Positions 1 to 8,505 of a DNA stretch of 64,000 nucleotides are shown here, piece after piece (position 1 is the stretch's first letter; every line of letters starts with the position of its first letter). The position numbers and the translations under genes were made by a program. Source of the DNA: Mesorhizobium mediterraneum (GTDB lineage: Bacteria > Pseudomonadota > Alphaproteobacteria > Rhizobiales > Rhizobiaceae); the NCBI RefSeq assembly GCF_002284565.1, contig NZ_NPKI01000050.1, positions 1 to 64,000 on the forward strand. Reading direction: 5' to 3'. The notes beneath the pieces are model-generated. The model saw nothing but the letters and a program-made list of their open reading frames with translations. It searched no databases and had not been told where the DNA came from.

Positions 1-2
1 AG

Positions 3-508
3 TGCCTGGCACTCATCGTTGATACGTCTCTCTCGGGCATGCGGGTTGCCCGCGAATTGGACCGGCTCATCACCAGCGCGGCCGGCCCAGGATGATCGTC
101 AGCGACAATGGCAGCGAGTTCACCTCGAACGCCATCCTCTCCTGGGCGGATCAGAACCGCGTCGAATGGCATTACATTGCGCCCGGCAAGCCGATGCAGA
201 ATGGCTTCATCGAGAGCTTCAACGGCCGACTGCGCGATGAACTGCTCAACGAGACGCTGTTCACCTCGCTGGCTCAGGCGCGCGTAGCCATCGCCCTGTG
301 GCACGCCGACTACAACACCGCGCGACCGCACTCCCAAATCGCCTGGCAGACCCCGGCCAAGTTCGCCAGCACCTTCAATCCGCGACGGTCGCTCGCGCTG
401 CGCTATGCCAAAGGCTCCGCGCCAGCGCCCGTCGCTTCACCCGCCCAGCAGGGCACAACCCACGCCGGAAACGAACTCAAAACTGCTGGGGCAACGTCAG
501 TCCCATAG
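3..508 (+). pseudogene. IS3-family transposase OrfB, 3' remnant with frameshift
   Basis: This is the C-terminal part of an IS3-type DDE transposase (integrase core). The clear reading from about 92 holds SDNGSEF with the second catalytic Asp, and later GFIESFNGRLRDELLN with the catalytic Glu and YNTARPHS. Bases 3-91 continue the same protein in another frame (CLALIVDTSLSGMRVARELD) before a stop, so a frameshift lies near 88-92. The 5' end is cut by the window edge. It is almost certainly inactive. Confidence 0.85.
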
Positions 509-509
509 A

Positions 510-622
510 GCCTTGATGGTTATCTCGGCCTTTGCTCGCAGCAGCGCCTTAGGTTGGGCGAAGGCGTTCTCAATCGGATTGAAGTCGGGACTGTAGGGCG
601 GCAGGTAGAGCAGGCTCGCCTG
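510..622 (-). mobile_element. IS630-family transposase fragment
   Basis: Reading the minus strand gives LLYLPPYSPDFNPIENAFAQ and then PKALLRAKAEITIKALW. This is the hallmark C-terminal block of IS630 transposases around the catalytic Asp and Glu (YSPDFNPIE). Only about 37 residues are present, directly abutting the IS3 remnant. Other reading frames here are shadows. It is a remnant only. Confidence 0.75.
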
Positions 623-1133
623 CGGCCTCAATCGCGCCGCGCAGGGTTCTCCAGGCGGATGTCGCCAATGTCAAATTTGCTGGCATCCATGTCGCCCTCG
701 CTTTCTGGTTCGAGATCGGAAAATTGCCGAATAATCAGCACATCAACCTGCGCCTGAAGGAGCTCACTGCCACTTTCGGCTGGCGGGGTGTGCCGCCCCA
801 CAAATAGAATATCAATTGTCGTGCCAACCGCACAAGCGAAGGCCAGAAAGCCAACATGTGTTCTGCGGCTTAATTAAGAGTCAGCCGATGTCGGCCGAAC
901 ATCACCGTGTCTCGAAGTCGACTATCCGACAGCAGGTTGCGAAAGTTGGCGCGATGCGAAACAAACTGCTGAAGCGCTCAACTTTTATTGATCACGCGTG
1001 TTGGACGCGACGCACTCCCGTTCCAATCGGGCTGAGCGCAAATTCTCCCGGTTCACAAAACTGAGTCGCTGGAGTAGTGGGGGCGCAGAGAAATCTCCGG
1101 TCGCAGCCTTACCCGGTCAAAACAAGGATACCA
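623..1133. other. Intergenic stretch with a short unassigned coding remnant
   Basis: About 500 bases lie between the IS remnants and queC. On the plus strand, 658-809 reads as an open stretch of about 50 residues ending at a stop (ANVKFAGIHVALAFWFEIGK at its start). This could be the 3' end of a lost gene, but I do not recognise it. The remainder shows no convincing gene. An AAGGA about 8 bases before the queC ATG is the likely ribosome binding site. Confidence 0.4.
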
Positions 1134-1835
1134 ATGATGAAGACTCTCGCCGTCTGCTCTGGCGGATTGGACTCCGTTTCCCTTGCTCACATGGTGGCAG
1201 CGGAGCACGAACTCACCGGCCTTCTATCTTTCGACTATGGCCAACGGCACAGGAAGGAATTGGGCTTCGCCGCTCTTTGCGCGCAGCGACTGAAGGTCCC
1301 GCACCAGATCATCGACATCGGCGAAATTGGCCGTGGCCTTTCCGGCTCAGCGCTGACTAGCAGTATCGACGTGCCGGACGGCCACTACGCCGAAGACACG
1401 ATGAAGATTACGGTGGTGCCGAACCGCAATGCCATCATGTTGGCAATCGCCTTCGGTCTCGCCGCCGCCCACAGCGCCGAAGCGGTGGCGGCGGCCGTGC
1501 ATGGTGGGGACCATTTCATCTATCCCGATTGCCGTCCGGCCTTCATTGAAGCTTTCCAGACAATGCAAGACCGCGCGCTCGACGGCTATGCGCAGATACG
1601 CCTCTATGCACCGTATGTGAATCTCGGAAAAGCTGACATTGTTGCGGATGGCGCAAGATACGGCACCCCGTTTGCTGAGACCTGGTCCTGTTACAAGGGC
1701 GGCGTGCGTCACTGCGGACGATGCGGGACCTGCGTCGAGCGGCGCGAAGCGTTCCATCTCGCCGGGCACTCTGATCCCACCGACTACGAGGACGCCGATT
1801 TCTGGCTTGAGGCGCTGCGCAGGAGGCGCGCGTAA
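1134..1835 (+). CDS. queC: 7-cyano-7-deazaguanine synthase QueC
   Basis: QueC uses ATP and ammonia to convert 7-carboxy-7-deazaguanine to preQ0, the third step of the 7-deazaguanine pathway. The 233-residue protein opens with the PP-loop ATPase motif SGGLDS. The C-terminal region has CYKGGVRHCGRCGTC, the cysteine cluster that binds zinc in this family. The first of two adjacent ATGs was chosen because an AAGGA lies just upstream; the open frame extends further 5' but without family similarity. The stop overlaps the queD start (TAATG), so queC-queD-queE form one operon. The family is often annotated ExsB in rhizobia. Confidence 0.93.
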   Translation: MMKTLAVCSGGLDSVSLAHMVAAEHELTGLLSFDYGQRHRKELGFAALCAQRLKVPHQIIDIGEIGRGLSGSALTSSIDVPDGHYAEDTMKITVVPNRNAIMLAIAFGLAAAHSAEAVAAAVHGGDHFIYPDCRPAFIEAFQTMQDRALDGYAQIRLYAPYVNLGKADIVADGARYGTPFAETWSCYKGGVRHCGRCGTCVERREAFHLAGHSDPTDYEDADFWLEALRRRRA

Positions 1836-2191
1836 TGTTCCACATCAGCAAGGAATTCCACTTCTCGGCCTCGCATCAGCTCACCTCCTTGCCTCCCAAC
1901 CATCAATGCGCGCGCCTGCACGGGCATAACTATGTCGTCGTAGTGGAGCTGTCGGCCAAGGAACTGGACGCCCACGGCTTCGTGCGTGACTATCACGATC
2001 TGGCGCCGCTCAAACGCTACATTGACGAGAGCTTCGACCATCGGCACCTCAACGACGTGCTGGGACATGAGAAGGTCACGGCGGAATGCCTGGCCAGACA
2101 TTTCTATGAATGGTGCAAGGCACGTCTGCCGCAGACCGCGGCCGTGCGCGTTAGCGAAACACCGAAAACTTGGGCGGAATACCGTCCGTGA
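1835..2191 (+). CDS. queD: 6-carboxy-5,6,7,8-tetrahydropterin synthase QueD
   Basis: QueD converts 7,8-dihydroneopterin triphosphate to 6-carboxytetrahydropterin. The 118-residue length is typical of the PTPS/QueD family. The zinc-binding histidines are visible as SASHQL near residue 10 and LHGHNY near residue 30, and the preceding Cys (NHQCARLHGH) matches the QueD catalytic cysteine. FDHRHLND follows in the middle. The start codon overlaps the queC stop by one base, which implies translational coupling. The GTP cyclohydrolase (FolE) that would supply its substrate is not in this window. Confidence 0.92.
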   Translation: MFHISKEFHFSASHQLTSLPPNHQCARLHGHNYVVVVELSAKELDAHGFVRDYHDLAPLKRYIDESFDHRHLNDVLGHEKVTAECLARHFYEWCKARLPQTAAVRVSETPKTWAEYRP

Positions 2192-2196
2192 CCGAC

Positions 2197-2922
2197 ATGC
2201 ATCCCGCAATCCGTGTGAGCGAGATATTCGGGCCGACTATCCAGGGCGAGGGCGTGCTCATCGGCTTGCCGACGGTGTTCATCAGAACCGGCGGATGTGA
2301 TTATCGCTGTTCATGGTGCGACAGCCTTCACGCGGTGGACAATCAGTATCGCCATGAATGGCTACCGATGCCGATCGATGCCGTGTGGCAAACCGTCCAT
2401 GCGCTTTCCGGCGGCAGGCCGGTTATGGTCTCCTTGTCAGGCGGCAACCCGGCCATTCAGCCGTTCGGTCCCCTCATAGAACGAGGCCATCGCGAGGGCT
2501 ATCGTTTTGCACTGGAAACGCAGGGTTCCGTGGTGAGGGAGTGGTTTGCGGATCTTGACGTGCTGACCCTTAGCCCAAAGCCGCCGTCCAGCGAGATGAC
2601 GACCCGTTGGGCTGCGTTTGATGCATGCCTCGAAGCGGCGCAAGAGAAGCCGCAAATCGTGCTCAAGCTCGTCGTTTTCGACGAGAGTGACTATGCCTAC
2701 GCCAAAGAAGTCGCGGCGAGATATCCGCACCTTCCGATCTATCTGCAACCCGGCAATCACACGCCGCCGCTCCCTGGCAGTGAAGACGCCTCTGTCGACT
2801 TGGACGGAATAATGATGCGAATGGAATGGCTTGTCGAAAGGGTGACTAGCGACAGGTGGTTCGAAGCCCGCGTGTTGCCGCAGCTGCACGTTCTGCTTTG
2901 GGGTAACAAGAGGGCGGTCTAG
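2197..2922 (+). CDS. queE: 7-carboxy-7-deazaguanine synthase QueE (radical SAM)
   Basis: QueE rearranges 6-carboxytetrahydropterin to 7-carboxy-7-deazaguanine, using S-adenosylmethionine and a 4Fe-4S cluster. The 241-residue protein starts with the family's VSEIFGPTIQGEG block. The radical SAM motif is CDYRCSWC (C-x3-C-x2-C) near residue 40, followed by a glycine-rich SLSGGNPAI segment that contacts SAM. The ATG at 2197, six bases after the queD stop, was preferred over an overlapping upstream start because family similarity begins there. A decayed copy of its 3' end lies at 4581-4786. Confidence 0.92.
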   Translation: MHPAIRVSEIFGPTIQGEGVLIGLPTVFIRTGGCDYRCSWCDSLHAVDNQYRHEWLPMPIDAVWQTVHALSGGRPVMVSLSGGNPAIQPFGPLIERGHREGYRFALETQGSVVREWFADLDVLTLSPKPPSSEMTTRWAAFDACLEAAQEKPQIVLKLVVFDESDYAYAKEVAARYPHLPIYLQPGNHTPPLPGSEDASVDLDGIMMRMEWLVERVTSDRWFEARVLPQLHVLLWGNKRAV

Positions 2923-3686
2923 TCTGTGGCTTGCGTCGCACCGGAAGGCCGGGCTCCAACGGCTTGGCAGGCTCTCTTCGCGTGCCGAGTACAGCCGAGC
3001 TTTGTTCGCGTCAGCGGTCTCGCGATTGTGCGGCTGGAAACCGCCCGGACACCCCGCTGCCGGCGTGTGTCACCTTGACTCCGATGAGCTGTCGTCACGC
3101 AAAGTTGAAATCCGCAAGAACTGGCCTTCTCGCCCCACCTGCTCCGTCGCAAGCACGTCATCCCCTCATCCTTGTCCAGCTCTTATCGATGTATCTCATT
3201 GTCCGGCCTGACGCACGACTGTCAGCATGGGAATGCATCCATTGCGCAAATGCCTTCCATAAAGAAGATCGATTTCCTCATTGGCCCAACGTGAAATATA
3301 GCAACGTTTTCGTGGCGTCGTCGGCTGCGTCGGGAGTAGCGATGAAAACGTATTGGGGTCGCCTGCGTCTCCTTGGGCAGCGAGTGTAAAGTATAGCGAT
3401 GCGGCCTCCGGCGCGAACGGCAGCCGCGCAGTGATCACGTTCGCCTGTGCCTTTGCGGCGGGGGTCAAGCGCTGGTCTGCTCAAATTTTTTATCGTTTAG
3501 CTGGTTGAAACTGCCCCCGTTGCGGGCTGCAGAAGCCGGCCAGCCGAGAAACGGCAGCCGCACTTATGAAAGCACGCCAAGGCATGCGGGCATCCGTCAG
3601 TAGGACAATAGTGGCCGCGCCGATTGGCCATCACGCGTCCATTAGGGCAGCCACCAACATCAGTTCGCAAGAGGAGCAAAAGCAAT
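2923..3686. other. Long non-coding leader upstream of the carbonic anhydrase gene
   Basis: About 760 bases contain no gene I can support; open frames on both strands lack family features. The stretch holds a nod-box-like sequence at 3237-3283 and a GAGGAG ribosome binding site at about 3671. I looked for a GG-N10-GC sigma-54 promoter between 3400 and 3687 and found none. Confidence 0.5.
3237..3283 (+). promoter_or_regulatory. Nod-box-like NodD binding site
   Basis: The 47-base stretch aligns end to end with the rhizobial nod-box consensus. The first half (ATCCATTGCGCAAATG) matches every defined position. The second half keeps the AGATCGATTT core, and the 3' end is degenerate. By hand alignment about 30 of 39 defined positions agree. 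It faces the carbonic anhydrase gene about 400 bases downstream. It could be a functional site or a relic of a lost nod operon. Confidence 0.55.
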
Positions 3687-4439
3687 ATGTATCGTCGTCA
3701 CCTGATCAAAGGGTTGGTTGCGCTCGGCGCATGCCGGATTTGCGTTCAAGCCGCCCAAGCGACCAGTGCCCATTGGGGGTACACCGGTCCGGTCGGACCG
3801 GAGCACTGGGCTGATCTGGATAAGAAAAATTTCGTATGCTCTGCCGGCACGCAGCAATCGCCGATCAATATCAACAGCGCGGTCAAGGCGGATATCCCGC
3901 ATATCGCCATCGGCTGGCACAAGGGCGGCGGCAATATGGTGAACAACGGCCACACCATTCAAATCAATATGCCACAAGGCAGCACGCTGACCCGCGGCGA
4001 TCGTGTCTACGAACTGGTACAGTTCCATTTCCATGCGCCAAGCGAACATCACGTGGCGGGCAAGAGCTTCCCGATGGAGGTGCATTTCGTTCACAAGGAC
4101 ACGCAAAGTGGTACTCTGGGCGTGCTGGGCGTCTTTTTAACGCCCGGCGCGACAAATGCCAGCTTTGCTGCCCTTGCTGCGGCCTTTCCCGAACTGCCGA
4201 ATGGAGAGGTGACGATCGACGAGGTGAATCCCAACTGGCTTCTGCCAGCCTCGCTTGGCTATTGGACTTATGAGGGCTCACTGACGACGCCGCCGTGCGC
4301 CGAAAACGTCGAGTGGATGGTGGCGATGGAACCGGTTGACGTTGATCCGGCAGACATCCAGCGATTTGCCTCACTCTACCCGTCGAACGCGCGCCCTATT
4401 CATTCACCCAATCGACGCTTCATCGTGCGCCAGAGTTGA
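3687..4439 (+). CDS. Periplasmic alpha-type carbonic anhydrase
   Basis: The enzyme hydrates CO2 to bicarbonate. The 250-residue precursor begins with a signal sequence (MYRRHLIKGLVALGAC; the two Arg hint at Tat export). The alpha-CA fold markers follow: HWGYTGP near the mature N-terminus, QSPININ, the first two zinc histidines in FHFHAPSEHH, the third in MEVHFVH, and the C-terminal GSLTTPPC block. The start has GAGGAG about 11 bases upstream. An alpha-carbonic anhydrase gene is known on the M. loti symbiosis island and is expressed in nodules, so a symbiotic role is likely. It stands alone, with a queE relic directly downstream. Confidence 0.92.
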   Translation: MYRRHLIKGLVALGACRICVQAAQATSAHWGYTGPVGPEHWADLDKKNFVCSAGTQQSPININSAVKADIPHIAIGWHKGGGNMVNNGHTIQINMPQGSTLTRGDRVYELVQFHFHAPSEHHVAGKSFPMEVHFVHKDTQSGTLGVLGVFLTPGATNASFAALAAAFPELPNGEVTIDEVNPNWLLPASLGYWTYEGSLTTPPCAENVEWMVAMEPVDVDPADIQRFASLYPSNARPIHSPNRRFIVRQS

Positions 4440-4580
4440 GCGCCGCCCCAGCGGTTCCGCACGGTCCAACATTCTTGGCACAACTTGGCGCGAAGCCTCC
4501 TCTTCCGGTCTGGCGGTCTGACGGCGCTCCCCAAGCTGGCTAGTCTAAATGATAGGGATTCGGTGCCGGCACCACTCGTC

Positions 4581-4786
4581 CCAAAGACGTCGCGGCGAGG
4601 TTTGTCTGCAACCCGGCAATCACACGCCGCCCCGCCGTGGTAATGAAGACGTCTCTGTCGAGTCCGACGGAATATGATGCGCATGGAATAGCTGGTCGAA
4701 AAGGTGACCAGCGACAGGTGGTTCGAAGCCCGCGTCTTGCCGCAGCTGCACGTTCTACTCTGGGGTAACAAGAGGGCGGTGTATAC
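4581..4786 (+). pseudogene. Decayed duplicate of the 3' end of queE
   Basis: This stretch repeats the last 220 or so bases of queE (2700-2922) with an internal deletion of about 18 bases and scattered substitutions. The final 80 bases, covering the DRWFEARVLPQLHVLLWG coding segment, are nearly identical. There is no start, and the frame is interrupted. It lies just after the carbonic anhydrase gene, so the carbonic anhydrase is bracketed by a true and a false queE end. Confidence 0.85.
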
Positions 4787-5036
4787 CTTCTCCTAGCTTC
4801 GCCGCCAACTACTCGGTTTTCCGAATTGCTCTCTATATTCTTGAAGACGATGCGTTCGTTAAAGACATGTGCTGCGCACCTGGTGTAAAAGCTGCTCTCA
4901 TCATGCAGAGGTCAAGCCAGTCGGGCTCATCCGAGGCTATGGCCGTGAGCACTGTTCAGTTCGGCAGAGAGGGCGCTTTTGTACACACTTTGCGATCGTG
5001 GCGGCCCCGTGGGCAGATCTGCAAGCTGCCGCGACA
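4787..5036. other. Intergenic stretch without recognised genes
   Basis: I see no coding region, promoter pair or repeat that I can support here. It separates the queE relic from the sunset-domain pseudogene. Confidence 0.4.
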
Positions 5037-5326
5037 CTAACCTCTCGAAGCCCGCCAGCCCGCCTTTCGTGCAGCTTCCTCTGAACAAAACCACCGCTCG
5101 CCCTTCAATAGGTTGATGCGTGTCTCCCAGTAAGATTCCTGTCCAAGAACGTGATAATCTTCTTGCCAGTGTTGTAGCTGATGTTGCCCTTGATGCCGCA
5201 GCCTACCGCGGCGGGACCAAACTCAATGGCAAGCAGGCCGGCTAGGATCGTGCAGCCAGTCGCGAGCCTCGCCCACAACGGGGTCTCACGCGCATGAGGG
5301 CGCCGGTCATGGGTTCGGCGTTTCAT
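5037..5326 (-). pseudogene. Frameshifted small secreted protein with a sunset-type domain
   Basis: From 5326 the minus strand encodes a basic N-terminus, a hydrophobic segment (TGCTILAGLLAIEFG) and then CGIKGNISYNTGKKI. After that the good match continues in a different frame as YHVLGQESYWETRINLL and GERWFCSEEAARKAGW to a stop at 5037. Joined, these make the short C-terminal domain found on many rhizobial nuclease-like secreted proteins (sunset domain). A one-base deletion near 5157 explains the break. The gene seems dead unless the base call is wrong. Confidence 0.65.
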
Positions 5327-5683
5327 ACGCGTATAACACGTATCTTTCTGAAAATATCAATGCTCTCGGCTAAGCTACTGAATTATTTGGCTTCCATATA
5401 GCGCGTCGGCGGAACCAACTTGTAGACGGGCTATGAAAGGTTAAGCGCGGATGTCTATCGGCCGCCGGCGTTCCCGCTCCGTAAGCCTGCCTGAACTACC
5501 CGCGCCGCGGTCAAGCCCCAGGCTCCTGCTCATCCAGCGACCGCCCGATCAATGGCAGGCTGGAAAGACAAGAGCCGATGTCTTCCGATGGTCTCGCCAT
5601 CAGCTTTGGGCTAACTCCCCATTCTCCCGCTTCGAGCTCGACACACGGCGGTTTGGATGGCGCACGACAATCTGTGTCGGCTT
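5327..5683. other. Upstream region of the nif operon
   Basis: No gene is supported. An 85-codon open frame at 5451-5708 has arginine- and serine-rich composition typical of non-coding GC-rich DNA and overlaps the NifA site, so I do not call it. Confidence 0.4.
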
Positions 5684-5699
5684 TGTCGTGTCCGTGACA
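5684..5699 (+). promoter_or_regulatory. NifA upstream activator sequence of nifH
   Basis: The site TGTCGTGTCCGTGACA fits TGT-N10-ACA exactly. It lies about 90 bases before the -24 element of the nifH promoter, the usual spacing for NifA acting through DNA looping. Confidence 0.85.
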
Positions 5700-5789
5700 G
5701 ACGCCTGAAAGGCCCGCTCGCGCGTTTTGCCGCCGTCTAAGCGGCTGGAATTTAATGACAAAGTTTCTTCTGGGATCGGCCGATCACGC

Positions 5790-5804
5790 TGGTACGCTTT
5801 TTGC
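5790..5804 (+). promoter_or_regulatory. Sigma-54 (-24/-12) promoter of nifH
   Basis: TGGTACGCTTTTTGC has the invariant GG and GC ten bases apart, with the T-rich -12 flank of strong nif promoters. Transcription should start near 5816, leaving a leader of about 75 bases before nifH. Together with the activator site this predicts NifA- and RpoN-dependent expression of the whole nifHDKENX run. Confidence 0.9.
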
Positions 5805-5892
5805 GATGCTTGGTGTGAGGCGGCACGAGCTGCCTATCGGCACTTGTGTCGCGGGCAGTCGCGATGATTAGAACGAAGGAAGGAAAGCTATT

Positions 5893-6786
5893 ATGTCAGG
5901 TCTGCGTCAGATCGCCTTTTACGGAAAAGGCGGCATCGGCAAGTCCACCACGTCCCAAAATACGCTCGCTGCCCTTGTCGACCTCGGGCAGAGAATCCTC
6001 ATCGTAGGATGCGACCCCAAAGCCGATTCCACACGCTTGATCCTGAATTCGAAAGCTCAGGATACCGTCCTGGATCTCGCCGCACAGGAAGGTTCGGTGG
6101 AAGACCTCGAACTCCAGGACGTGCTCAAGGTGGGCTACAGAGGCATCAAGTGCGTGGAGTCCGGCGGCCCCGAGCCGGGTGTCGGTTGCGCCGGCCGCGG
6201 CGTCATCACCTCGATCAATTTCCTCGAGGAGAATGGCGCTTATGACGATGTCGATTATGTCTCCTATGACGTCCTCGGCGACGTGGTATGCGGCGGCTTC
6301 GCCATGCCGATCCGCGAAGGCAAGGCCCAGGAGATCTATATCGTCATGTCCGGCGAGATGATGGCGCTCTATGCCGCCAACAACATCGCCAAGGGCATCC
6401 TCAAATATGCCCATTCGGGCGGTGTGCGGCTGGGCGGGCTGATCTGCAATGAACGTCAAACCGACCGCGAACTCGATCTGGCCGAAGCACTGGCTGGCCG
6501 ATTGAATTCCAAGCTCATCCACTTCGTGCCCCGCGACAACATCGTCCAACATGCCGAACTCAGGAAGATGTCGGTGATCCAGTACGCGCCGGACTCAAAG
6601 CAGGCAGGGGAATACCGCGCTCTGGCCGAGAAGATCCACGCCAATTCGGGCCAGGGTACGATCCCGACGCCGATCACCATGGAGGAGCTGGAGGAGATGC
6701 TGCTCGACTTCGGCATCATGAAGACCGACGAGCAGATGCTTGCCGAGCTTCACTCCAAGGAAGCGGCGAAGGCGGCGGTCCAGTAG
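5893..6786 (+). CDS. nifH: Nitrogenase iron protein NifH
   Basis: NifH is the homodimeric dinitrogenase reductase that passes electrons one at a time to NifDK with MgATP hydrolysis; it is also needed for cofactor maturation. The 297-residue protein has the P-loop GKGGIGKST at residues 11-19. GVGCAGRGVI carries one cluster-ligand Cys and the ADP-ribosylatable Arg, and GDVVCGGFAMP carries the second cluster Cys. AGGAAGGAAAG precedes the ATG. It is the first gene after the sigma-54 promoter; nifD follows after 87 bases. Confidence 0.98.
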   Translation: MSGLRQIAFYGKGGIGKSTTSQNTLAALVDLGQRILIVGCDPKADSTRLILNSKAQDTVLDLAAQEGSVEDLELQDVLKVGYRGIKCVESGGPEPGVGCAGRGVITSINFLEENGAYDDVDYVSYDVLGDVVCGGFAMPIREGKAQEIYIVMSGEMMALYAANNIAKGILKYAHSGGVRLGGLICNERQTDRELDLAEALAGRLNSKLIHFVPRDNIVQHAELRKMSVIQYAPDSKQAGEYRALAEKIHANSGQGTIPTPITMEELEEMLLDFGIMKTDEQMLAELHSKEAAKAAVQ

Positions 6787-6873
6787 TGACATTAGCGCTG
6801 CCATGAATCGGCGCGCCTTGCAGAGAACGGCGCCTATTCGTTGAGGCGTCACCCAACCTTGAAAGGGGGACTC

Positions 6874-8376
6874 ATGAGCCGGGAATACGAGAATGACGGT
6901 GCTCTTCATGCGAAGCTTATCGAAGAGGTGCTGTCGCATTATCCCGACAAGGCGGCGAAGCGCCGCAAGAAGCACCTCAACGTCGCAAAGAGCGGCAACG
7001 AGGCTGGCGGGGAAAGCGAGGTCCTTTCCGAATGCGACGTCAAATCGAACATCAAGTCCATTCCCGGGGTGATGACGATTCGCGGCTGTGCATATGCTGG
7101 TTCGAAAGGCGTGGTGTGGGGGCCAGTCAAGGATATGGTCCATATCTCGCACGGCCCGGTCGGCTGCGGCCAATATTCTTGGTCGCAGCGCCGCAACTAC
7201 TACGTCGGTACAACGGGCGTCGACACGTTCGGGACAATGCAGTTCACCTCCGATTTCCAGGAGAAGGACATCGTCTTCGGCGGCGACAAGAAGCTGGAAC
7301 AGATCATTGACGAGATTGAAGTCTTGTTTCCGCTCAACAACGGCATCACCGTGCAGTCCGAATGCCCTATCGGCCTGATTGGCGATGACACCGAGGCCGT
7401 TTCTCGCAAAAAGACCAAGGAGTATGACAAGACGATCGTGCCGGTACGCTGCGAGGGCTTCCGCGGCGTCTCGCAGTCGCTTGGCCACCACATCGCCAAT
7501 GATGCAATCCGGGATTGGGTCTTCGACAAAAAGGATGTCAAGTTCGAGGCCGGCCCCTACGACGTCAACGTCATCGGCGACTACAATATCGGCGGCGATG
7601 CCTGGGCCTCGCGCATACTGCTTGAGGAGATAGGGCTGCGCGTGGTTGGCAACTGGTCGGGTGACGCCACACTCGCAGAGATCGAGCGCGCCCCGAAGGC
7701 TAAGCTCAATCTTATCCACTGCTACCGGTCGATGAATTACATCTGTCGGCATATGGAGGAAAAGTATGGCGTCGCCTGGATGGAGTACAATTTCTTCGGT
7801 CCCTCCCAGATCGAAGCCTCTCTGCGCAACATAGCCAAGCATTTTGGGCCGGAAATCGAGGAGAAGACCGAAAAGGTCATTGCCAAGTACAGGCCGCTTG
7901 TTGATGCGGTCATCGCCAAGTACCTGTCGCGCCTGGAAGGAAATACCGTGATGCTCTATGTCGGCGGCCTGCGCCCCCGCCACGTCGTCACGGCCTACGA
8001 GGACCTCGGCATGGTCATCGTGGGCACCGGCTATGAATTCGCCCACAGCGACGACTATCAGCGCACCGGCCACTACGTGAAGAACGGCACGCTGATCTAC
8101 GATGACGTGACCGGCTATGAGTTGGAGAAATTCATCGAAGGGATTCGCCCAAATCTGGTCGGCTCGGGAATCAAAGAAAAATACCCGGTGCAGAAGATGG
8201 GCATACCGTTCCGCCAGATGCATTCCTGGGATTATTCAGGCCCGTATCACGGCTACGATGGCTTTGCCATTTTCGCACGTGATGTGGATCTCGCCATTAA
8301 CAACCCGGTCTGGGACCTATTCCACGCGCCTTGGAAAAGAAGCCGGGGCGATGAGCGGGCGATGGCTGCCGAATAA
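6874..8376 (+). CDS. nifD: Nitrogenase molybdenum-iron protein alpha chain NifD
   Basis: NifD pairs with NifK to form dinitrogenase and holds FeMo-cofactor. The 500-residue protein shows the P-cluster cysteines in RGCAYAG, HGPVGCGQYSW and SECPIGLIGDD. The FeMoco ligands are the Cys in LIHCYRSMNYI and the His near the C-terminus in RQMHSWDYSGPY. The start is the ATG after the strong GAAAGGGGGA site; the longer open frame begins at a TTG inside the intergenic region. It lies in the nifHDK operon, 87 bases after nifH. Confidence 0.98.
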   Translation: MSREYENDGALHAKLIEEVLSHYPDKAAKRRKKHLNVAKSGNEAGGESEVLSECDVKSNIKSIPGVMTIRGCAYAGSKGVVWGPVKDMVHISHGPVGCGQYSWSQRRNYYVGTTGVDTFGTMQFTSDFQEKDIVFGGDKKLEQIIDEIEVLFPLNNGITVQSECPIGLIGDDTEAVSRKKTKEYDKTIVPVRCEGFRGVSQSLGHHIANDAIRDWVFDKKDVKFEAGPYDVNVIGDYNIGGDAWASRILLEEIGLRVVGNWSGDATLAEIERAPKAKLNLIHCYRSMNYICRHMEEKYGVAWMEYNFFGPSQIEASLRNIAKHFGPEIEEKTEKVIAKYRPLVDAVIAKYLSRLEGNTVMLYVGGLRPRHVVTAYEDLGMVIVGTGYEFAHSDDYQRTGHYVKNGTLIYDDVTGYELEKFIEGIRPNLVGSGIKEKYPVQKMGIPFRQMHSWDYSGPYHGYDGFAIFARDVDLAINNPVWDLFHAPWKRSRGDERAMAAE

Positions 8377-8505
8377 ACATTTGCTTCAGCCCCAGTCTCC
8401 CACTGAGACGGTGAACTCCCGCGGCCTCTGATCCGCCGGAGCCTGGAACGTCTTGACGTCCTGAGCTGCCGTCCCGCGCAGCCAGATGCAAAAGAGGTAA
8501 TCATC

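Noticed and set aside
3400..3687. Sigma-54 promoter for the carbonic anhydrase gene
   Set aside because: Every GG in the region was checked for GC ten bases on; none fits with a TGG or TTGC context.
5451..5708. 85-codon open frame before nifH
   Set aside because: Arg/Ser-rich, overlaps the NifA site, no recognised family.
6595..8223. 542-codon open frame antisense to nifD
   Set aside because: It mirrors nifD codon structure in GC-rich DNA; composition (many His, Asp, Val, Leu runs) and lack of motifs mark it as a shadow.
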